A stretch of 64,000 nucleotides of DNA from CAJXZP01 sp963974475. Its GTDB lineage: Bacteria > Bacteroidota > Bacteroidia > Flavobacteriales_G > Salibacteraceae. This document shows, piece by piece, positions 1 to 8,462 of this stretch. The notes below the pieces were generated by a model that was given only the letters and a program-made list of their open reading frames with translations, was not told where the DNA came from and did not search any database. The number at the start of each line of letters is the position of its first letter. Positions within the stretch are counted from its first letter, which is position 1. Made by a program: the position numbers and the translations under genes. Location: NCBI GenBank assembly GCA_963974475.1, contig CAXBCR010000007.1:1-64000 (forward strand), written 5' to 3'.

Positions 1-38
1 ATAGACTAACACTCGCGGTAGCTAAATCATACTGGTAA
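1..38 (+). CDS. Possible C-terminal tail of an upstream gene (partial)
   Basis: Frame 3 reads eleven sense codons ending ...AVAKSYW and a TAA at 36-38. A terminator-like hairpin begins at the stop codon, which is what a gene end would look like. An aromatic last residue is typical of outer-membrane beta-barrels, but eleven codons cannot identify a family. This is an inference from the stop plus hairpin only. Confidence 0.3.
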   Translation, partial: RLTLAVAKSYW

Positions 39-67
39 GTATGCGGTGAAGCATATTAATTTTTTTC
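37..67 (+). terminator. Rho-independent terminator-like hairpin, rightward
   Basis: AAGTATGC, a GGTGAA loop and GCATATT form a seven-pair stem with one G-U pair, followed by a run of T at 61-66. It would end the gene entering from the left edge. Confidence 0.45.
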
Positions 68-85
68 GAATCAATTCAATTTTCA

Positions 86-117
86 TAAAAAAGCGTAACC
101 CTTTACAGAATTACGCT
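86..117 (-). terminator. Rho-independent terminator of valS
   Basis: Read leftward, AGCGTAA, a 12-nt loop and TTACGCT form a perfect seven-pair stem followed by a T run. It lies 22 nt beyond the valS stop codon. Confidence 0.75.
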
Positions 118-138
118 CTCCATTTCATTTTAAAAATG

Positions 139-2769
139 CTATTTCAAATTAGCCAATTGCTCTTCTAAAATTTTGATTTTAGCTTCAGCATCGGCTAGTT
201 TCTTTTTCTCGTTTGCTACTACTTGTTCTGGTGCATTATTTACAAAACGTTCGTTGCTTAGTTTTTTACCCACCGAAATCATGAATCCTCGGGTGTATTT
301 CAATTCTTCTTGAATTTTTGCAGTTTCAGCAGCTACATCAATCATTCCTTCTACTGGAATGTAATACTCTGCATTATTGGCTACAAAAGTGAAAACGCCT
401 TCCGGTTTTTCATCCACAACGGTAACTTCACTCAAGTTCAATAATTTGATTAAAACCGAATCAAACTTAGTACTTACGCCTGATTTGGCACTTACCATCA
501 ACTTGATAGTGTCCTTCATCGGAATACCTTTACTTAATCTAAAGGTACGTACTTCCGTAACCACATTACTGGTAGCATTGAATAGGTCTAACACCTCTTG
601 ATTAATGGCTTTTGATTCTGGCCAAGATGAAATGATGATATGATTTCCCTCTTCTCTATCGCGTAATAAACTCCAAATCTCTTCTGAAATAAAAGGAGTA
701 AATGGATGCATTAACTTGATGATATTCTCAAAATTAACGATAGCTTCTTCCAAAGTTTTAGCGTCAATTGGTTTTTGATATGCCGGTTTAATCATCTCTA
801 AATAAGAACCACAGAAATCATCCCAAACCAATTTGTAGGTAGTCATCAATGCTTCTGATAAACGGAATTTACTGTAACTATCTTCCATTTCTACCATAGC
901 CTCGGCTACTCTAGATTGCATCCATTCATTAGCCAAAACAGCCGATTCTGGTTGCGGTATACTGGAATCTTCCTCCCATCCTTTTACTAAACGAAGCGCA
1001 TTCCAAACCTTGTTTGAGAAGTTTCGACCTTGCTCACATAAACCTTCGTCAAATGGTAAATCGTTTCCTGCAGGAGAGGTTAATAACATCCCTACACGAA
1101 CGCCATCAGCACCATATTTTTCAATCAACTCAATTGGGTCGGGTGAGTTTCCTAACGATTTACTCATCTTACGACCTTGCTTATCACGCACAATTCCAGT
1201 CAAATACACATCGCTAAATGGTTTTGCCCCTTGGTATTCATTACCAGCAATAATCATCCGAGCTACCCAGAAAAATAAAATCTCAGGAGCCGTTACCAAT
1301 ACATTAGTTGGATAGTAATATTTAATCTCTTCGTTTTCAGGATTACGGATACCATCAAAAACCGAAATTGGCCATAACCAAGATGAAAACCATGTATCCA
1401 TAGCATCGGCATCTTGTGTCAAATCGTTGATTTTTAAATCTGCATTTCCGGTAGCCTCTACTGCCAATGGTAACGCTTCTTCAATGGTAGCAGCTACTAC
1501 AAAATCATGAATTCCTTTTCCGTAAAAGAATGCAGGGATTTGATGTCCCCACCACAATTGACGAGAAATATTCCAATCACGTACATTCTCCATCCAATGG
1601 CGATACGTGTTTTTGAATTTCGAAGGAATTAAAGCTACTTCGTCATTCATCACGATATCTAAGGCTGGTTTAGCTAACTCTTCCATTTTCAAAAACCATT
1701 GAACCGAAATTTTTGGTTCAATAACGGCTCCTGTTCTTTCCGAAGTTCCAACTTTATTAGTGTAATCTTCTACTTTAAGCAAAAGCCCAAGCGAATCCAT
1801 TTCTTTAGCAATTTCTTTACGAACTACGAATCGGTCTTTACCTGCGTAGTGCATTCCGTATGCGTTTAGCGTACCATCATCGTTTAACGAATCAATGGTT
1901 TCTAAACCATTTTTATCGCCTATTTCTTTATCATGAATATCGTGTGCTGGTGTGATTTTCAAAGCTCCCGTTCCGAATTCTATATCAACGTAGTCATCTG
2001 TAATTACAGGGACCACCTTACCGGATACGGGAACAATTACGTTCTTTCCGTGCAAATGGGTGTATCGTTCGTCACTAGGATTCACGCACACCGCTGTATC
2101 ACCAAAAATAGTTTCAGGACGAGTGGTTGCAACGGTCAAAAACTCTTCCGAGCCTTCAATCATGTACTTCATGTAATACAATTTACCGTTGAGTTCTTTG
2201 TGAATTACTTCTTCATCACTTACGGTAGTTTGCGCTTCTGGGTCCCAGTTTACCATTCGGTAACCACGGTAAATCAATCCTTTATTATGTAAATCAACAA
2301 ATACTTTTGTTACCGATTCAGAGCGAATTTCATCCATGGTAAAGGCCGTACGGTCCCAATCACAAGAAGCACCAAGTTTCTTTAACTGCTCTAAAATAAT
2401 TCCGCCATGTTTGTGCGTCCACTTCCAAGCATGCTCTAAAAATTCTTCACGGGTTAAATCATTTTTATTAATACCTTCCTCTTTCAACTTAGCTACTACT
2501 TTGGCTTCCGTAGCGATAGATGCATGGTCCGTTCCAGGAACCCAACACGCATTTTTGCCATTCATACGCGCTTTCCGAATCAAAACATCTTGAATGGTAT
2601 TATTCAGCATGTGTCCCATGTGTAGCACTCCCGTCACGTTTGGAGGCGGGATGACTATTGTAAATGGCTCTCTTTCATCTGGTTTTGAACTAAAGTAACC
2701 TTTGTCCATCCATGTTTGATACCATTTTTTCTCTACCTCTACGGGTGCGTACTTACTTGAAATTTCCAT
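139..2769 (-). CDS. valS: Valyl-tRNA synthetase
   Basis: Class I aminoacyl-tRNA synthetase that charges tRNA-Val in the cytoplasm and edits misactivated threonine. The HIGH-type motif (PPPNVTGVLHMGH) lies near residue 40-52 and the KMSKS motif follows GRKMSKSLGN near residue 530. The connective editing domain sits between them. An anticodon-binding region and a C-terminal coiled-coil arm (last about 65 residues, rich in K and E) complete the enzyme. The 876-residue length is normal for the family. A TAnnTTTG box lies 27-34 nt upstream of the ATG, and a terminator follows the stop, so the gene is probably a single transcription unit. Confidence 0.98.
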   Translation of the reverse strand: MEISSKYAPVEVEKKWYQTWMDKGYFSSKPDEREPFTIVIPPPNVTGVLHMGHMLNNTIQDVLIRKARMNGKNACWVPGTDHASIATEAKVVAKLKEEGINKNDLTREEFLEHAWKWTHKHGGIILEQLKKLGASCDWDRTAFTMDEIRSESVTKVFVDLHNKGLIYRGYRMVNWDPEAQTTVSDEEVIHKELNGKLYYMKYMIEGSEEFLTVATTRPETIFGDTAVCVNPSDERYTHLHGKNVIVPVSGKVVPVITDDYVDIEFGTGALKITPAHDIHDKEIGDKNGLETIDSLNDDGTLNAYGMHYAGKDRFVVRKEIAKEMDSLGLLLKVEDYTNKVGTSERTGAVIEPKISVQWFLKMEELAKPALDIVMNDEVALIPSKFKNTYRHWMENVRDWNISRQLWWGHQIPAFFYGKGIHDFVVAATIEEALPLAVEATGNADLKINDLTQDADAMDTWFSSWLWPISVFDGIRNPENEEIKYYYPTNVLVTAPEILFFWVARMIIAGNEYQGAKPFSDVYLTGIVRDKQGRKMSKSLGNSPDPIELIEKYGADGVRVGMLLTSPAGNDLPFDEGLCEQGRNFSNKVWNALRLVKGWEEDSSIPQPESAVLANEWMQSRVAEAMVEMEDSYSKFRLSEALMTTYKLVWDDFCGSYLEMIKPAYQKPIDAKTLEEAIVNFENIIKLMHPFTPFISEEIWSLLRDREEGNHIIISSWPESKAINQEVLDLFNATSNVVTEVRTFRLSKGIPMKDTIKLMVSAKSGVSTKFDSVLIKLLNLSEVTVVDEKPEGVFTFVANNAEYYIPVEGMIDVAAETAKIQEELKYTRGFMISVGKKLSNERFVNNAPEQVVANEKKKLADAEAKIKILEEQLANLK

Positions 2770-2795
2770 TATAAATGCTGTGTTTTAATCGGCTG

Positions 2796-2803
2796 CAAAA
2801 ATA
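2796..2803 (-). promoter_or_regulatory. Candidate -7 box for valS
   Basis: Leftward TATTTTTG matches the Bacteroidota TAnnTTTG element and lies 27 nt before the ATG. No clear -33 TTG is visible. Confidence 0.4.
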
Positions 2804-2843
2804 GGATTTTGTTGGGTTTTATGGGCGATTGAAATTAGATTCT

Positions 2844-3695
2844 CTATTTCCTTTTATTCGTTTTATAGAATTTGTCTTCTGCCCATTTTTTAGGATTGTT
2901 AATTATGTAATTGGATATATTATTATATGCCCGTGAATCGCGGATAATTATTTCGTAATAGTCTCGCTGCCAGATAGATTTTGATAGGTCGAGATTTTCG
3001 GTTAGGGCGATATCCGTTGGGGCGAATTGCGATTCGCCCGAAGTTTGCCCCGAGTCTGGTTTAATTGGGGCGAATTGCGATTCGCCCGAAGTTTGCCCCG
3101 AGTCTGGTTTAATTGGGGCGAATTGCGATTCGCCCGAAGTTTGCCCTGAGCCTAGTTTAATTGGGGCGAATTGCGATTCGCCTGAAGTTTGCCCCGAGTC
3201 TGGTTTAATTGGGGCGAATTGCGATTCGCCTGAAGTTTGCCCTGAGCCTAGTTTAATTGGGGCGAATTGCGATTCGCCCGTGCTTCGATAATTAATCTTA
3301 TCCCTATTCTCTCTAATTAGATTTTTAATCCTCTTTGTGGCGGCTCCTTTGAATCCGCGGATTATTGCGCCTATTGTTTGAGATGGCGATTTGAATTTTC
3401 CGATATCCTCCGGGTTTCCTTTCGAGAAATTTATTTGAATAATGCCATGTATATGATTTGGCATTATTTGAAATTCTCCTAATGTGATATTTTCTCTGAT
3501 GTTTGGAGTGGCAGCCCATTCTTCTTGGGCTATTTCCCCAAATTCATTGAGAATCATTTCTTCATTTATTATCTCTCCCAATAATTCTAAATGGTTTCGA
3601 ACGCATATTGTGATAAAATATAATCCTTCGCTAGCGTAGTCATATCCTTTTAAACGAATAGAGCGTCTGTGATGTATTTCTGGATTGAAGTTCAT
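2844..3695 (-). CDS. REP-associated tyrosine transposase (RAYT, Y1/HUH family) with internal repeat domain
   Basis: Single-strand DNA endonuclease of the Y1_Tnp class, related to IS200/IS605 TnpA, which in other bacteria processes palindromic REP elements. The HUH motif is MPNHIHGII (His81, His83). The C-terminal tyrosine helix reads SNYIINNPKKW, with Tyr263 the likely nucleophile, preceded by the family block IWQRDYYEIIIRD. Between these, residues 140-226 are six copies of GESQFAP in a 16-residue period. They are encoded by tandem 48-bp units, each holding a perfect palindrome. Both catalytic halves are intact and in frame, so the gene may be functional. No terminal inverted repeats of a full insertion sequence are visible, which fits a single-copy RAYT. 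Confidence 0.85.
   Translation of the reverse strand: MNFNPEIHHRRSIRLKGYDYASEGLYFITICVRNHLELLGEIINEEMILNEFGEIAQEEWAATPNIRENITLGEFQIMPNHIHGIIQINFSKGNPEDIGKFKSPSQTIGAIIRGFKGAATKRIKNLIRENRDKINYRSTGESQFAPIKLGSGQTSGESQFAPIKPDSGQTSGESQFAPIKLGSGQTSGESQFAPIKPDSGQTSGESQFAPIKPDSGQTSGESQFAPTDIALTENLDLSKSIWQRDYYEIIIRDSRAYNNISNYIINNPKKWAEDKFYKTNKRK
3019..3279. repeat. Tandem 48-bp repeat with perfect palindromes inside the RAYT gene
   Basis: Units begin at 3019, 3067, 3115, 3163, 3211 and 3259: five full 48-bp copies and a 21-bp partial copy. Each starts with GGGGCGAATTGCGATTCGCC, whose core GGGCGAAT-TGCG-ATTCGCCC can form an eight-pair hairpin. Two unit versions alternate, coding PDSGQ or LGSGQ. Two units change the last C of the palindrome to T. 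The 48-bp period keeps the reading frame open. Confidence 0.95.
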
Positions 3696-3818
3696 GAAAA
3701 GTAGTAATTAATATAAAAAGTAAATATACGGATTGGCTATAAAATTTGTAGTTTGAAAATAACCGAAATCGGACATCCGACTTTTAGTCATCACCCAATA
3801 GATTAGACCTTTATCATT

Positions 3819-5345
3819 CTACAAAATATCATCAGGAATTAGCCTACGCGTCCAAGTTTTCAATCTTTTTATTTTCCCAACTTTTGAATCTGGGTTGAAA
3901 TCTAATGTGGTTTCCCAAGCGTTCGCTGGTTTAAACTCCTCCTCCATTTCTCTTAGCACTTCAGCGGCTATCCCTCTTGAGTTTATTACTGTGATACATT
4001 CTGTATTCAAGTTTGCGCTTCGCGGGTCTAAATTAAAAGTTCCAATCACGGTTATTTGCCCGTCTACCACCATCGACTTGGCATGAAGTCCGAATGTGGG
4101 CGTAAAATCCATTACTTTCTGCAAAGCACCCGACATAATTTCTTTCCGCACCGCAGCATCGGGTCTAAATTCAAAAATCTTGACTCCGGTTTCCAGAAGG
4201 TCTTCCCGAGAACTTTGGTAACTACTAAATGCCTCCAAATTGTCGGTAGAGGAAAGACTGTTGGTTAAAATTCGCACTTTAACACCGCGTTTCACAGCCT
4301 CTCTAAACAAGCCTTGACTCAACTGTGAGGTTATTAAATAGGGAGTTTGAATATCGATGGACGTTTTGGCATTTTTCACTAAATCAATTAATGTATTGGT
4401 AGTGATTCCACCACCGCCTAATCCATTTTCACCATCATTTTTACCGGGAACGTCTGAAATAAATGAAATACTATCTACCCAAATTAAACCGCCTTCTTCC
4501 ACCAGGTAATTAAATGTATTTGGCAAATTCTCAATCCGAGTACGGACCTGTGGCCAAAAATTGTCTGGATTACAGGCATACTCATGCAATTTCTCGAATC
4601 GTAAAGTATCACTTCCATTTACCGTATGCTCATCGTTCAGCTCACCAATTGTCACACTTAAATCACTATTCCAGAATTGGTTAAAAGAAGTATTTACATC
4701 CTTGGTTACTTCTCCCAATAACAAAACATCTCTATCTCTAAAATTAAATTCATGGTCATAATCAAAATACTCATCTGCAATATTTCTTCCTCCGGTAATA
4801 ACCACCTGTTTATCTACAATAAATGTTTTGTTGTGCATGCGTTGGTTAGCCGACCTAAAATCAGTCACGAATTTGGAAACTTTGTTGTATAAATTCTTTC
4901 CCAAATTCACTCCAGGGTTGTAGATTTTGATGGTGATATTCTCGTGCGAATTCAATGTTAAAATATCTTCCAAATCCGCGTCTACCATAATATCATCTAT
5001 GATAATTCGAACCTTTACGCCTCGGTCGGCAGCTCTCACCAAATAATCGCAAGCAATTAACCCCACATTATCGGTAGAGAAAATAAAATACTGAATATCA
5101 ATTGATTTTTCTGCGTATTCGCTCAACCAAGCCCGCGTTACCATAGCCATTCCACCGTCTTCCAGTACAAAAGCTCCTGTTTTGGTCTTCATAGAATCAG
5201 CCACAGTTTTCAATGCTTGAGATAAGGAAACAGAATCATTTCGATGAATGCTTGAACAAAAGTCGGTTTCTCCGTAATCTATTCTGTAGGTAGGTTCAGA
5301 ACAAGATGAAACAGCAATAATTAGAAGAATGTATATATATTTCAA
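3819..5345 (-). CDS. Phospholipase D / cardiolipin synthase-like lipoprotein
   Basis: PLD-superfamily protein with two HKD half-sites: MHNKTFIVD followed by GGRN, and LHAKSMVVD followed by GTFNLDPRS. These are the HxK(x)4D residues used for phosphodiester cleavage or transphosphatidylation. The start is placed at a TTG (5345), giving MKYIYILLIIAVSSC, a compact lipoprotein signal with a VSSC lipobox; the product is then 508 residues. ATG codons at 5390 and 5423 would add up to 26 charged residues before the signal. The protein is probably exposed at the cell envelope. Whether it makes cardiolipin or is a hydrolase cannot be told. Repeated TGTATAGA half-sites lie upstream. Confidence 0.83.
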   Translation of the reverse strand: MKYIYILLIIAVSSCSEPTYRIDYGETDFCSSIHRNDSVSLSQALKTVADSMKTKTGAFVLEDGGMAMVTRAWLSEYAEKSIDIQYFIFSTDNVGLIACDYLVRAADRGVKVRIIIDDIMVDADLEDILTLNSHENITIKIYNPGVNLGKNLYNKVSKFVTDFRSANQRMHNKTFIVDKQVVITGGRNIADEYFDYDHEFNFRDRDVLLLGEVTKDVNTSFNQFWNSDLSVTIGELNDEHTVNGSDTLRFEKLHEYACNPDNFWPQVRTRIENLPNTFNYLVEEGGLIWVDSISFISDVPGKNDGENGLGGGGITTNTLIDLVKNAKTSIDIQTPYLITSQLSQGLFREAVKRGVKVRILTNSLSSTDNLEAFSSYQSSREDLLETGVKIFEFRPDAAVRKEIMSGALQKVMDFTPTFGLHAKSMVVDGQITVIGTFNLDPRSANLNTECITVINSRGIAAEVLREMEEEFKPANAWETTLDFNPDSKVGKIKRLKTWTRRLIPDDIL

Positions 5346-5424
5346 AGTTGCAATTTTTTTGATTTCAGTAAAAGAATCCCAATTGAGCATTCCAAGGGAC
5401 AAAGTAGTATAAAAAGCGGCCATG

Positions 5425-5490
5425 TGTATAGATTATTCGATTTTCTATACATAACCCTTTCCTTATGTATAGATTTCGCTAAAATCTATA
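5425..5490. promoter_or_regulatory. Two inverted repeats sharing the half-site TGTATAGA
   Basis: TGTATAGA (5425-5432) pairs with TCTATACA (5444-5451). A second TGTATAGA (5466-5473) lies in the hairpin TATAGATTT-CGCTA-AAATCTATA (5468-5490). Four half-sites in 66 bp in front of the lipoprotein gene suggest a dimeric repressor or activator site. The regulator is unknown. Confidence 0.4.
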
Positions 5491-5575
5491 TATGTATATG
5501 GGGTTTTGAAATTCCCGGTAAAATCAAGTCCCATTTTTAGCAGTCCAATTCCATAAACGACAAAAACTTAGGCAT

Positions 5576-5605
5576 AAAAAAAGGCTAGTTCACACTAGCC
5601 TTTTT
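5576..5605 (-). terminator. Bidirectional terminator
   Basis: AAAAAAAGGCTAG, TTCACA and CTAGCCTTTTT form a G/C-bearing stem with A and T tracts on both sides. It lies 20 nt past the stop of the leftward dehydrogenase gene and closes the three-gene AraC operon. Confidence 0.85.
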
Positions 5606-5625
5606 ACTCTTAATTCAGTTTGAAT

Positions 5626-6675
5626 CTATTTCTTAAACACTCCATTATCCACCAACTGACCAAAAAATTCGTTCATTGTTTGTGTTATTGGTCGGTACTT
5701 CATTCCCAACTCTTTAACGGCTTTTGAATTATCCGCTTTCCATGGGTAATTTACGTTATTGCTGATGAAATTACGCGGAATTCCACCCAATGGACCCATC
5801 AACCAAACCAACCATTTAGGTAGATTTTTTTGAGGCAAGGGATAATCTCCAAATTTATCTTGAAGCATTTGTGCTAACCCTAAAAACGTTTGATTCTCGG
5901 CCGAAATAATATTCCTGCCATTTGCTTCTGGGGTAAAACCAGCTCGGTAATGTGCCTCCGCTACATCACGCACATCCACACACCCAATAGCAATGTTGGC
6001 GGCTCCCATTTTCATTGTACCATCACCCATTTGCTTCATAATATTGAAACTTTCTGAAGTACCAAATGGATTAATACCCGGACCTAAAATAAACGAAGGG
6101 TTAATGACTACCAAGTCCCATTTAGACTGGGCTTTACTGATTTCCCACGCTTTCTTTTCTGCTAAGGTTTTGGAATAACTATACGGATTGTTGGTCAAAG
6201 AAGAAGTCGTATTCCATTGCTTTTCGGTAAGTGTATTATTAGGGAAATCTAATAAATCTTTACTATCTCCGTAAATGGATGCACAACTACTGGTCAAAAC
6301 CACTCGTTTTACGGTTTCTGTACGATTCACACTTTGCAACACATTTTCTGTACCCTTTAATGCTGGGTCCACTAAATCTTTTTGTGCATCTTTTACTTGA
6401 ATGGTAAATGGAGATGCGGTATGAATCACTAATTCACAGCCTTTCATTGCTTCATCATACGAACCTTGCGTTAACAAATCTGCTTTGAAATACTTTATTT
6501 CGCCTTTAGATTTACTTGCAAGTGCATCTAGGTATTGGGTTTTTTCTTTACTATCCGGATTTCGAATGGGTGCGTGAATCGTCAGTCCATCTTTTAATAA
6601 TCGTTCAGCAATTCTTCCTGCTAAATATCCTGTAGCTCCAGTCAATAAAACTGGTTTTGATTTATCTATATTCAT
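5626..6675 (-). CDS. NAD(P)-dependent epimerase/reductase, dihydroflavonol-reductase type (extended SDR)
   Basis: Rossmann-fold extended short-chain dehydrogenase of 349 residues. The nucleotide motif is TGATGYLAG near residue 13. The catalytic Tyr-Lys pair is YSYSK near residue 168, and a Ser in LTSSCASIYG completes the triad. Overall it resembles dihydroflavonol-4-reductase or cinnamoyl-CoA-reductase-like bacterial enzymes that reduce aldehydes or ketones. The substrate is unknown. It is the last gene of a leftward operon with a second SDR 24 nt upstream and an AraC regulator before that; a strong terminator follows. Confidence 0.85.
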   Translation of the reverse strand: MNIDKSKPVLLTGATGYLAGRIAERLLKDGLTIHAPIRNPDSKEKTQYLDALASKSKGEIKYFKADLLTQGSYDEAMKGCELVIHTASPFTIQVKDAQKDLVDPALKGTENVLQSVNRTETVKRVVLTSSCASIYGDSKDLLDFPNNTLTEKQWNTTSSLTNNPYSYSKTLAEKKAWEISKAQSKWDLVVINPSFILGPGINPFGTSESFNIMKQMGDGTMKMGAANIAIGCVDVRDVAEAHYRAGFTPEANGRNIISAENQTFLGLAQMLQDKFGDYPLPQKNLPKWLVWLMGPLGGIPRNFISNNVNYPWKADNSKAVKELGMKYRPITQTMNEFFGQLVDNGVFKK

Positions 6676-6699
6676 ATTAATTCGTTTAAAATCTGTTTA

Positions 6700-7365
6700 T
6701 TATTTAGCTAATGCTAAAATGTCTTTTGGGTTGATAATGTGCTGGCTGTAACCTCTCTGGGTGGCGTGAATCATTGATAATCCTATTTGCTGCGTGTCAA
6801 CAACAGAATTTGGGGCCACCATTTTAATTCCTTTCAATAACCACGTTAAATTTTTCACTAAAAACTTATATAATTTATCGCTAGGCTCTACTCCTCTTTT
6901 AGGAATGATTGCTCCCGGTCGGTAAGCAAAAGCTTGCTTGAATCCCAATTTTAAAATATCGTTTTCTGTCTTTCCTTTTACTCTGGCCCACATGATTTTT
7001 CCTTTCTCGGTGGAGTCTGTTCCTTGACCCGAAACGTACGTAATGGTCATTTGTGGATTATTGGCATATAATACCTTCATTAACGCCATAGTGAATTGAT
7101 AAGTCAATTTGGTGTAAGTTTCTTCATCCATATTGGCCGAACTCACTCCCATGCAATGGTAACACGCATCATAGCCCATAAGTTGATTTTTTACCGATTC
7201 AAATTCAGAGAAATCACTGTGTAGCAACTCTTTCAATTTGGGGTGATTCATTTCTAAACTTCTACGGCCTACAAATAATACTTCGGTAATATCCTTGTGG
7301 TCTAAACATTCTAATAATACTCCTTTACCAATCATTCCGGTAGCTCCGGTAACTATTACTTTCAT
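6700..7365 (-). CDS. NAD(P)-binding SDR-family protein (atypical, HTATIP2-like)
   Basis: A 221-residue Rossmann protein with TGATGMIGKG at residues 7-16, binding NAD(P)H. It lacks a clear YxxxK pair in the usual place and resembles the atypical SDR group that includes HTATIP2-like oxidoreductases. It starts 6 nt after the AraC gene and ends 24 nt before the second dehydrogenase, so the three are probably co-transcribed. Activity and substrate cannot be read from the sequence. Confidence 0.78.
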   Translation of the reverse strand: MKVIVTGATGMIGKGVLLECLDHKDITEVLFVGRRSLEMNHPKLKELLHSDFSEFESVKNQLMGYDACYHCMGVSSANMDEETYTKLTYQFTMALMKVLYANNPQMTITYVSGQGTDSTEKGKIMWARVKGKTENDILKLGFKQAFAYRPGAIIPKRGVEPSDKLYKFLVKNLTWLLKGIKMVAPNSVVDTQQIGLSMIHATQRGYSQHIINPKDILALAK

Positions 7366-7371
7366 AACCTA

Positions 7372-8277
7372 TTAATTAAGTTCTCTATATTTATTAGGGC
7401 TTACACCCGTTTTTGTCTTGAACATTCTACTAAAATAATGCGGGTAATTAAACCCTAAAGCGTAGGCAATTTCACTCACTGAATCTTCTGAGTTCACCAA
7501 CATCGTTTTGGCTTTCTTTATCAGAAAATCATTGATATGGTCTTTGGCACTTCTGCCTGTTTCTTTTTTAAGGACATCACTCAAGTAATTTTGTGAGAGG
7601 TGTACTTTTTCTGCAAAGTATTGTACGGATGGCACTCCATATTCAGCCAACTGACCCGATTCAAAATAGGCCTTTAAATAACCTTCAACTTGCGATACAA
7701 TTTCGGAGTTTTCGTTAGAACGGGTATTGAATTGGCGGTGGTAAAACCGAGCGCAATAGCTAAGCAGCAAATCAATATTTGATACCATTACCTTTTGACT
7801 GTAATCATCTATTCGTTGAGCGTATTCTCCCTCAATATTGTGAATGCAATCGTTGAGTATTTTCTTTTCATCATCCGATAAATGAAGCGCTTCATTGGCT
7901 TCATAACTGAAAAACGAATAATTCTCAATATCGGTACCTAAAGGAAATTTGCGAATCAAATCTGGATGAAAAAACAGCATCCAACCTTCTTTATTTTCCG
8001 GTGGTTTCTCTGTGGCTGCCACCACCTGATTAGGACTCGTAAACATCAACACGCCTTCTTCAAAGTCGTAATGGTTTCGTCCGTATTGCATTCCGCAATG
8101 GCCGCCTTTTAAAGCAATGGTGTACAAGTTCGCAGAAATGCGTTGACCAATCATTTCTTCCATGAAATCAATATCGGCTACATACACTATACTTATTAAC
8201 GGATGCTTTGGCGGTGCAATGTGCAGCGCTTTGTGCAGTTCACTAACAGATGCTAATTTTAAAATTTCGGTAGACAT
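7372..8277 (-). CDS. AraC-family transcriptional regulator
   Basis: A 301-residue regulator with an N-terminal cupin-like sensing region (about 1-170) and a C-terminal double helix-turn-helix. The second HTH ends in the AraC signature YALGFNYPHYFSRMFKTKTG, followed by VSPNKYR. It is the first gene of an operon with two SDR oxidoreductases and is likely to control them in response to a small molecule, as similar gene sets do. A TACTTTTG -7 box lies 19-26 nt before the ATG. Confidence 0.92.
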   Translation of the reverse strand: MSTEILKLASVSELHKALHIAPPKHPLISIVYVADIDFMEEMIGQRISANLYTIALKGGHCGMQYGRNHYDFEEGVLMFTSPNQVVAATEKPPENKEGWMLFFHPDLIRKFPLGTDIENYSFFSYEANEALHLSDDEKKILNDCIHNIEGEYAQRIDDYSQKVMVSNIDLLLSYCARFYHRQFNTRSNENSEIVSQVEGYLKAYFESGQLAEYGVPSVQYFAEKVHLSQNYLSDVLKKETGRSAKDHINDFLIKKAKTMLVNSEDSVSEIAYALGFNYPHYFSRMFKTKTGVSPNKYRELN

Positions 8278-8295
8278 ACGTAATATTTAACGATA

Positions 8296-8303
8296 CAAAA
8301 GTA
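8296..8303 (-). promoter_or_regulatory. Candidate -7 box for the araC-SDR operon
   Basis: Leftward TACTTTTG fits TAnnTTTG and lies 19 nt before the regulator ATG. Confidence 0.42.
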
Positions 8304-8462
8304 GCGTACTAAGGTAGGGTGATTCAACACTAATTACATATTATCCAACACTTTTTACGGGAGCGTCAATTTGCTACAAACAACCATCTAATAGCGTTTA
8401 TCTCTAAATCATACAATATTAATCTATAAGCTATTACGCTAACAAATCTAATTTCCTAACCT

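Noticed and set aside
3019..3279. Regularly spaced palindromic repeats resembling a CRISPR array
   Set aside because: The whole 48-bp unit is repeated with no unique spacers, the array is translated in frame, and no cas genes are present.
3769..3780. TCGGACATCCGA palindrome beside the transposase gene as a transposon end
   Set aside because: There is no matching copy on the other side of the gene and the loop is too short for a REP hairpin.
5342..5452. Short open frame of 36 codons with a good ribosome-binding site, whose TGA overlaps the TTG of the phospholipase-D lipoprotein
   Set aside because: Could be a coupled leader peptide, but it overlaps the longer lipoprotein frame and has no support other than position.
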